Shown one piece after another: positions 22,751-33,620 of a DNA stretch of 64,000 nucleotides. The notes beneath the pieces were generated by a model. The model worked only from the letters and a program-made list of their open reading frames with translations, was not told the origin of the DNA and did no database searches. Numbering within the stretch: the stretch's first letter is position 1; the number at the start of each line of letters is the position of its first letter. A program made the translations under genes and the position numbers. Origin of the DNA: Candidatus Liberibacter americanus str. Sao Paulo (lineage in GTDB: Bacteria; Pseudomonadota; Alphaproteobacteria; Rhizobiales; Rhizobiaceae); the NCBI RefSeq assembly GCF_000496595.1, contig NC_022793.1, positions 1,054,001-1,118,000 on the forward strand, written 5' to 3'.

Positions 22751-23122
22751 CTACTTAGGACGGCTAGCACCATATCTAGAACGACTCTGCTTCCTATCCT
22801 TAACACCCTGGGCATCAAGAACACCTCTAATAACACGATACTTAACACCTGGGAGGTCTTTTACACGCCCTCCACATAACATGACTACTGAATGCTCCTG
22901 AAGATTATGACCCTCTCCTGGAACATAACCTATAACCTCAAACCCGCTAGCAAGGCGAATCTTAGCAACCTTACGCAAAGCAGAGTTAGGCTTTTTAGGC
23001 GTAACAGTATAGACACGGAGGCAAACTCCTCTCTTCTGAGGGTTTCCATTAAGAGCAGTACTCTTGGGACGAAGAGAGCCACTTCTACGAGGCTTACGTA
23101 TAAGCTGATTAACAGTAGGCAT
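22751..23122 (-). CDS. rpsL: 30S ribosomal protein S12
   Basis: S12 governs decoding fidelity. The sequence [13 protein letters not shown], then [20 protein letters not shown] and [15 protein letters not shown] is near-universal. Lys43, Lys88 and Pro91, the usual streptomycin-resistance positions, are wild type. It is the first gene of the cluster. In many bacteria rpoB-rpoC lie just upstream; here the upstream neighbour is the divergent accB. Confidence 0.98.
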   Translation of the reverse strand: MPTVNQLIRKPRRSGSLRPKSTALNGNPQKRGVCLRVYTVTPKKPNSALRKVAKIRLASGFEVIGYVPGEGHNLQEHSVVMLCGGRVKDLPGVKYRVIRGVLDAQGVKDRKQSRSRYGASRPK

Positions 23123-23967
23123 TAATAAAACTCTTCCTGAACATTTTCATATTCCTCACATTCACAACAAAAAAAGACAACTGATGCATACGCGCCAGCA
23201 AACATATCCCAAAGACGTATAAAAAGGAAAGCACATCGCATAACGACATGTTCACGAAAAAACCTTATCATCTAAGCGATCAAGCTAGAGAAAGGACACC
23301 AATAAATAAAAATTTATAGGAGCATATTGTCGTCGTAATATTTTCTTCCTCTCACGTCAAGACAAAACCGTACAAAATTCTTATAAAACATTAAATATAG
23401 TTTCCTTAGTAACAGTTTTCTTATACAATTCATAGTTTTTAATTTTATAACAAAGCCTAATTAAGTGAATATTTTTAATTTTATTAATAATAAAAATTTA
23501 AATTATAAAATGAGATCTTAGTATATACGATAAATAGCCACTATATGTAAAATAGAATTTTGATATAATATATATCAATATCATGCACAATATCATGCAA
23601 TAGATATATTAATATCATGAAATAGAAATTTACAATTCAACACTTGGATAATAATTATTCATTACAACTTACCTTAGTAATTAATTATAACTTATCTTAG
23701 TATATTTGTATATTTAAACTTATATTAAAAAATATAGTTTGGTAAAAAAAGTTTTAAAATAGCCTATAATATAGGATTGTTCTATGAACAATATGTTTTT
23801 ATTATACAAAAATTATTATACATAAAAAATTAAGATATTTGTAAAATGATTATCTGTTTTCAATTGTAGTATTTTATATTAATGATATTAATTAATAGAT
23901 TAAGAACGATTGTAATTCAAAAACAAATAGCTTAACAAAAGAAAATGAGAAGTTTAAATTAACATCG
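23123..23967. other. Intergenic region between rpsL and accB
   Basis: About 845 bases between two divergent gene sets. I found no recognisable gene, tRNA or riboswitch. The half next to rpsL (to about 23360) is less A+T-rich and probably holds the ribosomal-operon leader and promoter; the rest is very A+T-rich with short direct repeats such as ATATCATG near 23579, 23590 and 23614. The accB promoter should lie near 23700-23960, but I cannot fix it. Confidence 0.6.
23332..23360 (-). promoter_or_regulatory. Candidate sigma70-type promoter for the ribosomal cluster
   Basis: On the minus strand TTGACG (23355-23360) is followed after 17 bases by TACGAC (23332-23337). The -35 element is good and the -10 weak. 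The leader to rpsL would be about 200 bases. This is motif reading only; a stronger -10 may lie nearby. Confidence 0.3.
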
Positions 23968-24476
23968 ATGACTGATAAAAAACAGAAATTCAACCTAGCA
24001 ATGATTCGCAACCTTGCAAATATAATAAACGAAACTAATTTAACAGAGCTTGAAGTAGATAGCGATGGTACACGTATCCGCTTGCTACGATCTCAACAAA
24101 AGAGTAATATAACAGGATATTGCTCTCAAGAAAACGAAGAGTACTCTTTAAAAACATCATCTTCTTCAACTGAAAAAGTAAATGAAGAAAGCAAATCAAA
24201 CAATACAGATCAATATCCCATTAATAATCATATGGTTAATTCACCAATGGTTGGAACGGCATATTTAGCAAGTAAACCAGGAGCTAGCCCATTTGTAGAG
24301 GAAGGAAGTCTCGTAACAAAAGGACAGACACTCCTAATAATTGAAGCTATGAAAACTATGAATCATATAGTATCGCCTTATGCTGGTAAAGTACATGATA
24401 TTACCGTAAAAATGGACAACTTGTAGAATATGGTGAACCTCTATTAATATTAGAGTGCAAAGAGGAAAATTTATGA
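23968..24476 (+). pseudogene. accB: Biotin carboxyl carrier protein AccB with frameshift near the 3' end
   Basis: AccB carries the biotin that shuttles CO2 between AccC and the carboxyltransferase in fatty acid synthesis. The N-terminal part (MIRNLANIINETNLTELEVD), the linker and the biotinyl domain are intact up to the biotinylation site EAMKTM at Lys129. At 24408-24412 (an A5 run) the frame shifts: the open frame ends after KMDNL at 24426, but the neighbouring frame continues KNGQLVEYGEPLLILECKEE to a TGA at 24474-24476. That restored stop overlaps the accC ATG as ATGA. One missing A explains everything. The truncated product would lack the last strands of the biotinyl fold. The gene may be broken, rescued by slippage, or a sequence error; AccB is normally essential. 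Confidence 0.88.
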
Positions 24477-25816
24477 TTTCTAAAGTTCTAATAGCGAATC
24501 GCGGAGAAATTGCCCTAAGAATTTTAAGAGCTTGCAAAGAACTAGGTGTTTCAACAGTCGCAATACACTCAACAGCAGATTCTGGCGCAATGCATGTGAG
24601 ATTAGCAGATGAAAGCGTATGTATAGGACCTCCTCCATCAAGAGATAGTTATTTGAATATACAACAAATAGTAGCCACATGTGAGATAACTGGAGCTGAT
24701 GCTGTTCATCCAGGTTATGGCTTTCTTTCAGAAAATGCAAAATTTGCAGAAATATTAGAAGCTCATCATATAAAGTTCATTGGACCATCATCAGAACATA
24801 TAAAGATTATGGGAGATAAAATTACCGCAAAAAAAACCGCAAGAGAACTTGGAATACCTATAGTACCAGGATCTGAAAAAATTTTAGATGATGAAGCTTT
24901 ACATACCGCAAAGAAAATAGGATTCCCTGTATTAATAAAAGCAGCTGCAGGTGGAGGAGGACGCGGTATGAGGATATCACGATCAGAAGATGATCTGATG
25001 GAAGCTATCGATCAAGCACGTTCTGAAGCGTTAAACGCTTTTGGAAATGATGCTATTTATATGGAAAAATATCTTAATCGACCACGCCACATTGAAATAC
25101 AAATCTTTGGAGATGGCAGGGGTCAAGCTGTACATTTTGGCGAACGTGATTGCTCATTACAACGCCGTAATCAAAAGATATGGGAAGAGGCACATTCTCC
25201 TGCAATTAGCGCAGATGAGCGAGAACAAATAGGACAATTATGTGTTAACGCAATGAAAAAAATTGAATATTGTGGCGCTGGAACTATTGAATTTCTATAT
25301 GAAGATGGGAATTTCTATTTCATCGAAATGAATACACGATTACAAGTAGAACATCCTATTACAGAAGCTATTACAGGAATAGATCTTGTTCACGAACAAA
25401 TCAATTTAGCCTCGGGAAAGAATTTATCAGTTAAACAGGAAGATATAGTTTTTTCTGGGCATGCAATTGAATGTCGTATAAATGCTGAAGATTCAAAAAG
25501 ATTTATTCCATCTCCAGGGAAAATAACTCATTTCCATGCACCTGGAGGTCTCGGAATTAGAATGGATTCCGCAGCCTATCAAGGCTATATAATTCCTCCT
25601 CATTACGATAGTCTTGTTGCTAAATTAATCGTTCATGGAAGAAATCGCATGGAGTGCATGATGAGATTGAATCGAGCACTAAATGAATTTGTAATAGATG
25701 GGATTAAAACAACAATACCATTATTCCAAAAACTAATAAATAATGAAGACATAATAAATGGTGATTATGACATACATTGGTTGGAAGAAAAATATCTAAA
25801 TAGTGAAAAAAATTAG
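24473..25816 (+). CDS. accC: Acetyl-CoA carboxylase, biotin carboxylase subunit
   Basis: This ATP-grasp enzyme carboxylates biotin on AccB. The 447-residue protein begins MISKVLIANRGEIALRILRA and has KAAAGGGGRGMR for ATP binding, RDCSLQRRNQKIWEEAHSP, and the catalytic EMNTRLQVEHPITE. The ATG at 24473 is chosen because it forms an ATGA overlap with the restored accB stop and matches the family; an upstream in-frame GTG at 24455 is rejected. In rhizobia aroQ usually precedes accB and aat follows accC; neither is visible here. Confidence 0.97.
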   Translation: MISKVLIANRGEIALRILRACKELGVSTVAIHSTADSGAMHVRLADESVCIGPPPSRDSYLNIQQIVATCEITGADAVHPGYGFLSENAKFAEILEAHHIKFIGPSSEHIKIMGDKITAKKTARELGIPIVPGSEKILDDEALHTAKKIGFPVLIKAAAGGGGRGMRISRSEDDLMEAIDQARSEALNAFGNDAIYMEKYLNRPRHIEIQIFGDGRGQAVHFGERDCSLQRRNQKIWEEAHSPAISADEREQIGQLCVNAMKKIEYCGAGTIEFLYEDGNFYFIEMNTRLQVEHPITEAITGIDLVHEQINLASGKNLSVKQEDIVFSGHAIECRINAEDSKRFIPSPGKITHFHAPGGLGIRMDSAAYQGYIIPPHYDSLVAKLIVHGRNRMECMMRLNRALNEFVIDGIKTTIPLFQKLINNEDIINGDYDIHWLEEKYLNSEKN

Positions 25817-26162
25817 TTATTAACTTATGTAAATTAATTAGTGGAAAAAGTATTTCATTGATATACGGCTGAAATAATAGAATTAATTCCTATTATAGTA
25901 TGTAATTATCCTATAATAGCCATAAAATTTATTTTATGTAAGATAAATTTGCATTGTCTCTATTTTATAATTTTATAATAAATTATCATTTTGCTTGAAA
26001 GAAGCACAAATACATATTAACTTCATTAACTTATAGATTATATGGATTTAAATAATATTATACAGACCAGCATTATACAACATAAACCTATACGATAAAA
26101 ATATACATTATAAAACATCTACATATTAAAAACTATAGATTTAAAGCTGACATCGAAAATTA
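25817..26162. other. Intergenic region between accC and lon, with an inverted repeat
   Basis: The two genes converge here. No gene is visible. An inverted repeat, TATTATAG (25891-25898) with CTATAATA (25911-25918), could form a weak A/T stem; the following bases contain short T runs, so it might end accC transcription, but it is not a classical terminator. Confidence 0.4.
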
Positions 26163-28619
26163 TTAATGGGGCAACGAACTGTCTTTTTTATTACTACTAT
26201 CTATAGACAAAGGTAAGGTACGACTATCTTGACTAAATTCATCAGTTTCTGGCATTCTTAACAATGCATGTTTCAAAACATCTTCCATAAAAGAAACAGG
26301 TATAATCTCTAAGCCATTTTTAACATTTTCAGGAATTTCAACCAAATCCTTGACGTTATCCTCAGGAATTAATACCTTTCGAATACCAGCACGCAAGGCT
26401 GCAAGCAATTTTTCTTTAAGTCCACCTATCTGTAACACTTTACCGCGTAGTGTTAACTCCCCCGTCATTGCTACATCTCTACGAACGGGGATACAAGACA
26501 TTACGGAAACAACCGCTGTAGCCATTGCAATCCCTGCGGAAGGACCGTCCTTTGGAGTAGCTCCTTCAGGAACATGAATATGTATATTGGTATCATTAAA
26601 TGCAGATTGAGCAATACCAAAATTCAAAACTCTTGATCCTACATATGAAGATGCAGCTAAAATCGATTCCTTCATAATATCCTTAAGATTGCCAGTAATT
26701 ATCATTTTGCCTTTCCCAGGCATTATAACAGCTTCTATTGTTAATAATTCTCCACCCATTTCAGTCCATGCCAATCCATTGACAACACCTATCTGATCAT
26801 CTCCTTCGATTTGTCCATATTTATAAATAGGAACTCCAAGATAATCTTTCAAATTATCTACTTTAATAGAAACAAACTTATCAATACCCTTAACAATTTT
26901 TGTCAGAGCTTTACGCGCCAATTTCATCAAAGATCGCTCAAGACCACGAACTCCAGATTCACGAGTGTAGTGCTGAATTATCTTAGGAAACACGTCATCA
27001 TTAACAGAAAACTCCTCAGAACTAATAGAATTCTCCTTCATAACTTTATCCATAAGATAACGCTTGGCTATCTCTAATTTTTCTTCCTCTGTATAACCAG
27101 CAATACGAATAATCTCCATACGATCCATTAATGGAACAGGTATATCTAAAGTATTAGATGTCATCAGGAACATAACATCAGATAAATCGTATTCAACCTC
27201 TAAATAATGATCAATAAAAGAAGAATTCTGTGAAGGGTCTAAAACCTCTAATAAAGCTGCAGATGGATCTCCTCTAGAATCTTTACCCATTTTATCTATT
27301 TCATCAAGTAATATCAAAGGATTGTTTTTTTTTGCCTTTTTAAGGGACTGTATTATCCTACCAGGCATAGAACCTATATAAGTTCTACGATGACCACGAA
27401 TATCAGCCTCATCATTAACACCACCTAGAGACACTCTAACGTACTGGCGCCCAGTAGCCCTAGCAATAGATCTTGCCAAGGAAGTTTTACCAACGCCTGG
27501 AGGACCTACAAAACATAGAATTAAACCTTTATTATTAGCAGATCGTATTTGAACCGCCAAATATTCAACAATACGCTCTTTCACTTTTTCAAGGCCAAAA
27601 TGATCTTTATCAAGAATACTAGAAGCTAAACCTAAATCTTTTTTAATTTTTGATTTTTTATCCCATGGAATACTCAAAAGCCAATCTAAATAATTTCGAA
27701 CAACAGAAGATTCCGCCGATATCGGGCTCATCAGACGTAATTTTTGTAATTCAGATAAAGCTTTTTCTCGCGCTTCCTTTGAAAGCTTAGTCTTAGCAAT
27801 ACGTTCTTCAAAATCACTTAGTTCATTACGATCGTATTCAGAATCGTCCAGCTCTTTTTGAATAGCCTTTATCTGCTCATTTAAATAATATTCACGCTGT
27901 GTCTTTTCCATTTGGCGTTTAACGCGAGAACTTATCCGCTTTTCAACCTGTAAAATGGATATTTCGCTCTCAATAAAAGAAAGCAAATGCTCAAATCTAT
28001 CTTTAACAGATATAGCCTCTAATATCTTCTGTCTTTCAACTATCTTAATAGATAAATTAGCAGCAACAACATCAGCTAATTTTGAAAAATCTTCGATCTG
28101 AGAAGTAATACCAACGAATTCAGGAGAAATCTTTTTGTTTAATTTTACATAGTTGCCAAATTCCGATAAAACAGAGCGAGAAAGGGCCTCAAGCTCTATT
28201 AAATCCTCAACAGGCTCAGTCAATACCTCAGTTACAACTTCCAAAAATTGATCAATTTGCTTATATTCGACAATAGAAGCTCTTAATTTACCCTCCACTA
28301 AAATTTTAACAGTTCCATCGGGCAATCTAATAATCTGCAACACATCAACTATAGTACCAATTTTATAAACAGACGAAACAACCGGATTCTCATCATCTGA
28401 ATTCATTTGAGCAACCAACATAATTTTCTTATGAGACTTCATTGCTTCATCAAGAGCATGAATTGACTTCTCTCTTCCAACAAACAATGGAACAATCATA
28501 TGTGGAAAAACTACAATATCACGCAGAGGTAAAAGAGGATACACTGATTTATCGCCAGAGTGATAACCCGATTTATCGTCACACGCAATATCTATTTCTT
28601 TTTTATCATTCTGACTCAA
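26163..28619 (-). CDS. lon: ATP-dependent protease La (Lon)
   Basis: Lon degrades misfolded and regulatory proteins. Order of parts: the LAN substrate-binding domain (YPLLPLRDIVVFPHMIVPLF near the start), a coiled coil, the AAA+ module with CFVGPPGVGKTSLARSIARA and Walker B PLILLDEIDK, and the C-terminal protease domain with the Ser-Lys dyad in PKDGPSAGIAMA and GGLKEKLLAA. I place the start at the TTG at 28619, which has GGTGG six bases upstream and yields MSQNDKKEI; the longest frame begins with a hydrophobic GTG extension lacking a ribosome site. It follows clpX on the same strand, as in rhizobia. Confidence 0.96.
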   Translation of the reverse strand: MSQNDKKEIDIACDDKSGYHSGDKSVYPLLPLRDIVVFPHMIVPLFVGREKSIHALDEAMKSHKKIMLVAQMNSDDENPVVSSVYKIGTIVDVLQIIRLPDGTVKILVEGKLRASIVEYKQIDQFLEVVTEVLTEPVEDLIELEALSRSVLSEFGNYVKLNKKISPEFVGITSQIEDFSKLADVVAANLSIKIVERQKILEAISVKDRFEHLLSFIESEISILQVEKRISSRVKRQMEKTQREYYLNEQIKAIQKELDDSEYDRNELSDFEERIAKTKLSKEAREKALSELQKLRLMSPISAESSVVRNYLDWLLSIPWDKKSKIKKDLGLASSILDKDHFGLEKVKERIVEYLAVQIRSANNKGLILCFVGPPGVGKTSLARSIARATGRQYVRVSLGGVNDEADIRGHRRTYIGSMPGRIIQSLKKAKKNNPLILLDEIDKMGKDSRGDPSAALLEVLDPSQNSSFIDHYLEVEYDLSDVMFLMTSNTLDIPVPLMDRMEIIRIAGYTEEEKLEIAKRYLMDKVMKENSISSEEFSVNDDVFPKIIQHYTRESGVRGLERSLMKLARKALTKIVKGIDKFVSIKVDNLKDYLGVPIYKYGQIEGDDQIGVVNGLAWTEMGGELLTIEAVIMPGKGKMIITGNLKDIMKESILAASSYVGSRVLNFGIAQSAFNDTNIHIHVPEGATPKDGPSAGIAMATAVVSVMSCIPVRRDVAMTGELTLRGKVLQIGGLKEKLLAALRAGIRKVLIPEDNVKDLVEIPENVKNGLEIIPVSFMEDVLKHALLRMPETDEFSQDSRTLPLSIDSSNKKDSSLPH

Positions 28620-28852
28620 AATAAACCACCAAATAACAAATAGCACTAGTCATTAATATCAAAAGCAAAGATTAATATATAAGATCCCAACCTTTTAGCC
28701 AATATAAAAATAGCTTAATTGTTAATAAAGACAAATAAAGCATGCAAAATAAGGCTTTAATATCATCTTAATACTACATATAAAACTATATAAAACAATA
28801 TAAAAGGAAATTATATATCAAAAAACTATCTCATAACTTTAAACATCTTAAT

Positions 28853-30121
28853 TTAAGCAGATACATTGGTTTTTTCTTTGCCCACATCAGCATATACATT
28901 AAGAGGACGAGAATTGCCTTTAACTACATCATCAGATACTATCACACCAGTAACCCCCTTCATAACAGGCAATTCAAACATAGTATCAAGAAGTATTTTC
29001 TCCATTATAGAACGCAATCCTCTAGCACCCGTCTTATGAACGATAGAACGTCTGGCTATTTCCCTTAAAGCATCTTCATGGAAAACAAGCTCTACATCCT
29101 CCATATCAAAAAGACATTTATATTGTTTAACCAAAGCATTCTTAGGTTCAGAAAGAATTCTAATTAGAGAATCTTCATCAAGATCCTCAAGAGTTGCCAA
29201 TACAGGAAGACGACCTACAAATTCTGGAATCAATCCAAATTTTACAAGATCATCTGCTTCAATTCCACGTAAAACTTCTCCTACCTGACGGTCATCTGAA
29301 TTCTTAACAACTGCAGAAAAACCAATAGATGATTTTTCTCCACGAGCAGAAATTATTTTATCTAACCCTGCGAATGCACCAGCACAAATGAATAAAATAT
29401 TTGTTGTGTCTACCTGTAAAAATTCTTGTTGAGGATGCTTCCTTCCACCTTGCGGAGGAACAGAGGCAATGGTTCCTTCCATAATTTTGAGAAGAGCTTG
29501 CTGAACACCTTCGCCAGAAACATCACGAGTAATAGACGGATTATCTGATTTTCTGGAGATTTTATCAACCTCATCAATATATACTATACCACGCTGAGCA
29601 CGTTCTACATTATAATCTGCAGCCTGTAACAACTTAAGAATTATATTTTCAACATCTTCACCAACATATCCAGCCTCAGTGAGTGTAGTAGCATCTGCCA
29701 TTGTGAAAGGAACATCAATAATGCGCGCTAACGTTTGAGCAAGATAGGTCTTACCACATCCTGTAGGGCCAATCAAAAGAATATTAGACTTTGCAAGCTC
29801 TACATCACTATTTTTTGAATAATGAGACAAACGCTTATAGTGATTATGAACCGCAACCGATAAAACTTTCTTTGCATTTCCTTGGCCGATAACATATTCA
29901 TCAAGAACACGAAGGATCTCCTGAGGAGTAGGAACTCCTTCACTTGATTTGGCAACAGAAGATTTATTTTCCTCACGGATAATATCCATACACAGTTCAA
30001 CACATTCATCACATATAAAAACCGTAGGACCTGCAATCAACTTGCGAACTTCGTGCTGACTCTTGCCGCAAAATGAACAATAAAGCGCGTTCTTTGGGAC
30101 ATTGCCATTGGATTTGTTCAT
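28853..30121 (-). CDS. clpX: ATP-dependent Clp protease ATP-binding subunit ClpX
   Basis: ClpX unfolds substrates, including SsrA-tagged proteins, and feeds them to ClpP. The N-terminal zinc-binding domain has Cys15, Cys18, Cys37 and Cys40. The AAA+ module carries [20 protein letters not shown] (Walker A), [10 protein letters not shown] (Walker B) and the RGLRSIME sensor region; an IGFSAVV ClpP-binding loop (IGF) is present at the usual place. Length 422 residues. It lies between clpP and lon. Confidence 0.98.
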   Translation of the reverse strand: MNKSNGNVPKNALYCSFCGKSQHEVRKLIAGPTVFICDECVELCMDIIREENKSSVAKSSEGVPTPQEILRVLDEYVIGQGNAKKVLSVAVHNHYKRLSHYSKNSDVELAKSNILLIGPTGCGKTYLAQTLARIIDVPFTMADATTLTEAGYVGEDVENIILKLLQAADYNVERAQRGIVYIDEVDKISRKSDNPSITRDVSGEGVQQALLKIMEGTIASVPPQGGRKHPQQEFLQVDTTNILFICAGAFAGLDKIISARGEKSSIGFSAVVKNSDDRQVGEVLRGIEADDLVKFGLIPEFVGRLPVLATLEDLDEDSLIRILSEPKNALVKQYKCLFDMEDVELVFHEDALREIARRSIVHKTGARGLRSIMEKILLDTMFELPVMKGVTGVIVSDDVVKGNSRPLNVYADVGKEKTNVSA

Positions 30122-30377
30122 TGAACCTCCCTATTGTACCACATAAAAAATACTTTTAATCAGTAATAATATATCAACTATTATCTATAATAAAACAAAT
30201 ACACATTACAATCTAAGTATAAAACACATTTCTACAAACCAAAAAAATTATCCACTAGTGCTTGCAAGACAATCTACTCAATAACAAAGATGAATAAAAA
30301 AACAGGAAATAAATAATAATTACTTTACACATATGCATTAATAAAATTCATATGTTAAAAAACATAGAATCGTTTCA

Positions 30378-31025
30378 CTATTTATTCTCACTTTCAATAT
30401 CGGCACGAGAAATTAATACCCTATCAATTAAACCCCAATCAAGAGCTTCATCAGCAGACATAAAATGATCTCTATCTAATGTTCTCTCAACCTCTTCGTA
30501 CGGCCTTTCACAATGTTTAACATATATGTCGTTCAAACGACGCTTTATTTTAATGATGTCCTGCGCATGACGCTCGATATCAGATGCTTGTCCTGAAAAT
30601 CCTCCTGAAGGCTGATGAAGCATAATTCGCGCATTAGGCAAGGCAAAACGCATCCCCTTTTGGCCCGCAGATAAAAGTAAAGATCCCATAGAAGCAGCTT
30701 GCCCTATACAAAAAGTTGATACAGGAGGCTTTATAAATTGCATAGTATCGTATATTGCCATCCCAGCGGTAACAATCCCACCTGGAGAATTAACATAGAT
30801 AGAAATTTCCTTTTTAGGATTTTCTGCTTCAAGAAATAAAAGCTGAGCACATACAAGTGTTGACATATGATCTTCAATCTGACCAGTTATAAAAATAATA
30901 CGCTCCTTCAAAAGACGCGAGTAAATGTCATAAGAACGCTCCCCCCTATTTGTTTGTTCGACTACCATTGGAACAAGACCAGAGGAAACATTTATAGAAT
31001 TATCCACACTCTCTTTAAAAAACAC
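30378..31025 (-). CDS. clpP: ATP-dependent Clp protease proteolytic subunit
   Basis: ClpP forms the tetradecameric serine protease chamber used by ClpX and ClpA, both encoded in this window. The catalytic triad can be placed at Ser112 (GQAASMGS), His137 (MLHQPSGG) and Asp186 (LDRDHFMS). A GTG start at 31025 is preceded by GGAG at good spacing, giving 215 residues. The gap to clpX is about 256 bases, wide enough for a separate clpX promoter. Confidence 0.97.
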   Translation of the reverse strand: MFFKESVDNSINVSSGLVPMVVEQTNRGERSYDIYSRLLKERIIFITGQIEDHMSTLVCAQLLFLEAENPKKEISIYVNSPGGIVTAGMAIYDTMQFIKPPVSTFCIGQAASMGSLLLSAGQKGMRFALPNARIMLHQPSGGFSGQASDIERHAQDIIKIKRRLNDIYVKHCERPYEEVERTLDRDHFMSADEALDWGLIDRVLISRADIESENK

Positions 31026-31875
31026 TTATAAGACTCCTTATCAGAAAGTTTACACATATATAAAAATCATTATCAACTAAAGACTAACAGAATCTGTAAT
31101 TATTCACAAAAAGAATAACAAAACCTTCACATATAAACACATAAAAAATATTAACATGCTTTATAAACAATAAAATTAATAACTTCATAATCATCAAAAC
31201 ACGAAATATATATAAATGTGACTTACATATAAAAAACAACTTCTAATACAATTACAATGAATAAATCAACTCTACAATTTAGTCATATAAATTATATTAA
31301 TATACTAAATTGCATTAATAAATCTATTACGAACTACTCAGAAGATCTTATCAAAAAATTGCAAAACAAATATAATCACTATTAACTATGATTGTTATTT
31401 ACAATTAGTATAGTTTTATATCAAAAAAATACAAAAAACCTTCTTTGAAGATAATACAAAAAATACATCTCATGTATAACATATGTTAACAAAAAAAAGC
31501 AAAATCAACCTTATAAATTTACAAATTTATCAACCATTATTTATCATTTCAACTATTTCAAAATGAAACAGAAAAATTGCAATCTAACCATTCAATAATA
31601 TTTTATAATGATTAGAGGCAACAATCATCACTAATGAAACAAAGAAGTATTGAAAAATATATACGTAGAAATAAAACTTTGAAAATGAGATACAAGTCGT
31701 TACCATATTTAAAGAATTAGATTATTATCTATAATATATATTCTAAAATCATTCCAAGGGAAAATGATAATAATGACGCAATATAGCATATCAAAACAAT
31801 AGAAAACGAAGAAGATGATTTGCTAAAATGTAAAAACATTATAACCTTATAATATTCATATAGACTTATCTGAAA
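31026..31875. other. Intergenic region upstream of clpP
   Basis: About 850 A+T-rich bases between clpP and ettA, both on the minus strand. I see no ORF with a ribosome site, no tRNA and no convincing hairpin. It should contain the clpP promoter near 31030-31150 and the ettA 3' end; the remainder looks like eroded sequence. Confidence 0.6.
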
Positions 31876-33483
31876 CTAATCTATACTACTGCGAGACAAT
31901 TTATCTTTTTCATAATCTGCAAAATTACCCTCGAACCACTCAACACGACCATTACCTTCAAAAGCCAAAATATGAGTCGCTAGACGATCTAAAAACATAC
32001 GATCATGACTAATAATAACAGCACATCCTGCAAAATGCTCCAAAGCATCTTCAAGAGCAGACAACGTTTCTGTATCTAAATCATTGGTAGGCTCATCAAG
32101 TAAAATTACATTTCCCCCACTTTTGAGAAGCTTAGCCAAATGGACACGACCTCTCTGCCCCCCAGAAAGAGAACCAACACATTGCTGTTGATCCGATCCT
32201 TTGAAATTGAAGGATCCACAATAAGCACGTGAATTAATCTCATGATCACCAAGCCTAATAATTTCATCTCCGCCAGAAATTTCTTCCCAAACTGTTTTCC
32301 CTGCAATCAAAGATTCCCTACTCTGATCAACATAACTTAAATCTACAGTATCTCCAATATGAATAGATCCAGAATCAGGAGGTTCAATACCAGTAAGCAT
32401 CCGGAACAAAGTGGTCTTACCAGCTCCATTAGCACCAATAACACCGACGATTCCCCCAGGAGGCAACTTGAATGAAAGATTATCAATCAACACACGATCA
32501 TTGTAAGATTTTGAAATATTCTGAGCTTCAATTACAACCTTACCTAAACGCTTCCCTACAGGAATAATAATCTGAGCATTTCCAGGATTACGACAAGCAG
32601 CAGATTCAACCAATTCTTCATAAGATCTAACACGGGATTTTGATTTAGATTGACGTGCCTTTGGTGAAGAAAAAATCCATTCCCTCTCACGTTCTATAGC
32701 TTTTTGACGATAAATCTCTTCACGATTTTCTTGAGCCATACGCTTAGATTTCATTTGCAGATATGAAGAATAATTACCCTGATATGGAATTCCCTTGCCT
32801 CGATCAATCTCTAAAATCCAACTTGTAACATTGTCTAAAAAGTAACGATCATGTGTTACCATTATAACTGCTCCCGCATAATCTCGTAAGTATTTTTCCA
32901 TCCAAGCTATGCTTTCAGCATCGAGATGATTGGTAGGTTCATCAAGCAACAAAAGATCTGGCTTAGAAAGCAACAACCTACAAAGCGCAACACGACGCTT
33001 TTCTCCTCCAGAAAGAGATCCTATAGGAGAATCTCCGCTAGGGCACAAAAGAGATTTCTTAGCAATTTCCACCTCTGTTTCCAAATCCCACAACCCTTTA
33101 GCATCAATGACATCTTGTAATTTAGTAACTTCATCCACAGCATCTTCAGAATAATTCATTATTAATTCGTTATAACGATCAAGAATAGATTGCTTATCCG
33201 CAACACCTTCAATAATATTTTCATTGACGTTTTTAGACATATCTAGTTGTGGCTCTTGAGGGAAATAGCCAACAGTAAATCCTGTAGCTAACCAAGCTTC
33301 TCCACTATAATCCTTGTCTATCCCAGCCATAATCCGTAAAATTGTTGATTTACCCGAACCATTAGGACCAAGAATTCCAATTTTAGCATCTGGATAAAAA
33401 GAAAGATTAATATTATCTAATATTTTTCTATTCCCGAAAACTTTATCAAGTCCTGACATATGATAAATGAACTTAAGTGTCAT
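31876..33483 (-). CDS. ettA: Energy-dependent translational throttle protein EttA (ABC-F)
   Basis: An ABC-F ATPase with two nucleotide-binding domains and no membrane part; EttA binds the ribosomal E site and gates the first elongation step according to the ATP/ADP ratio. NBD1 has GILGPNGSGKSTILR and LSGGEKRRVALCRLLLSKPD, the arm insert lies between, and NBD2 has GVIGANGAGKTTLFR and LSGGQRGRVHLAKLL. The charged linker carries an EREREW...SKSKSR segment. At 535 residues it is a little shorter than the usual 550 or so. Next to it is a divergently transcribed hydrolase. Confidence 0.93.
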   Translation of the reverse strand: MTLKFIYHMSGLDKVFGNRKILDNINLSFYPDAKIGILGPNGSGKSTILRIMAGIDKDYSGEAWLATGFTVGYFPQEPQLDMSKNVNENIIEGVADKQSILDRYNELIMNYSEDAVDEVTKLQDVIDAKGLWDLETEVEIAKKSLLCPSGDSPIGSLSGGEKRRVALCRLLLSKPDLLLLDEPTNHLDAESIAWMEKYLRDYAGAVIMVTHDRYFLDNVTSWILEIDRGKGIPYQGNYSSYLQMKSKRMAQENREEIYRQKAIEREREWIFSSPKARQSKSKSRVRSYEELVESAACRNPGNAQIIIPVGKRLGKVVIEAQNISKSYNDRVLIDNLSFKLPPGGIVGVIGANGAGKTTLFRMLTGIEPPDSGSIHIGDTVDLSYVDQSRESLIAGKTVWEEISGGDEIIRLGDHEINSRAYCGSFNFKGSDQQQCVGSLSGGQRGRVHLAKLLKSGGNVILLDEPTNDLDTETLSALEDALEHFAGCAVIISHDRMFLDRLATHILAFEGNGRVEWFEGNFADYEKDKLSRSSID

Positions 33484-33620
33484 AAAAACAACTCCTATCT
33501 TTTAATATAGTTTTAAGCTAAATTACATTCTCAAATCAATAACCGATGATTCGACTCAGACAATAGTTTTTTGATGGGCAAATATCTTTACAATTATATA
33601 GAAAAATAGGATAAAATTAT

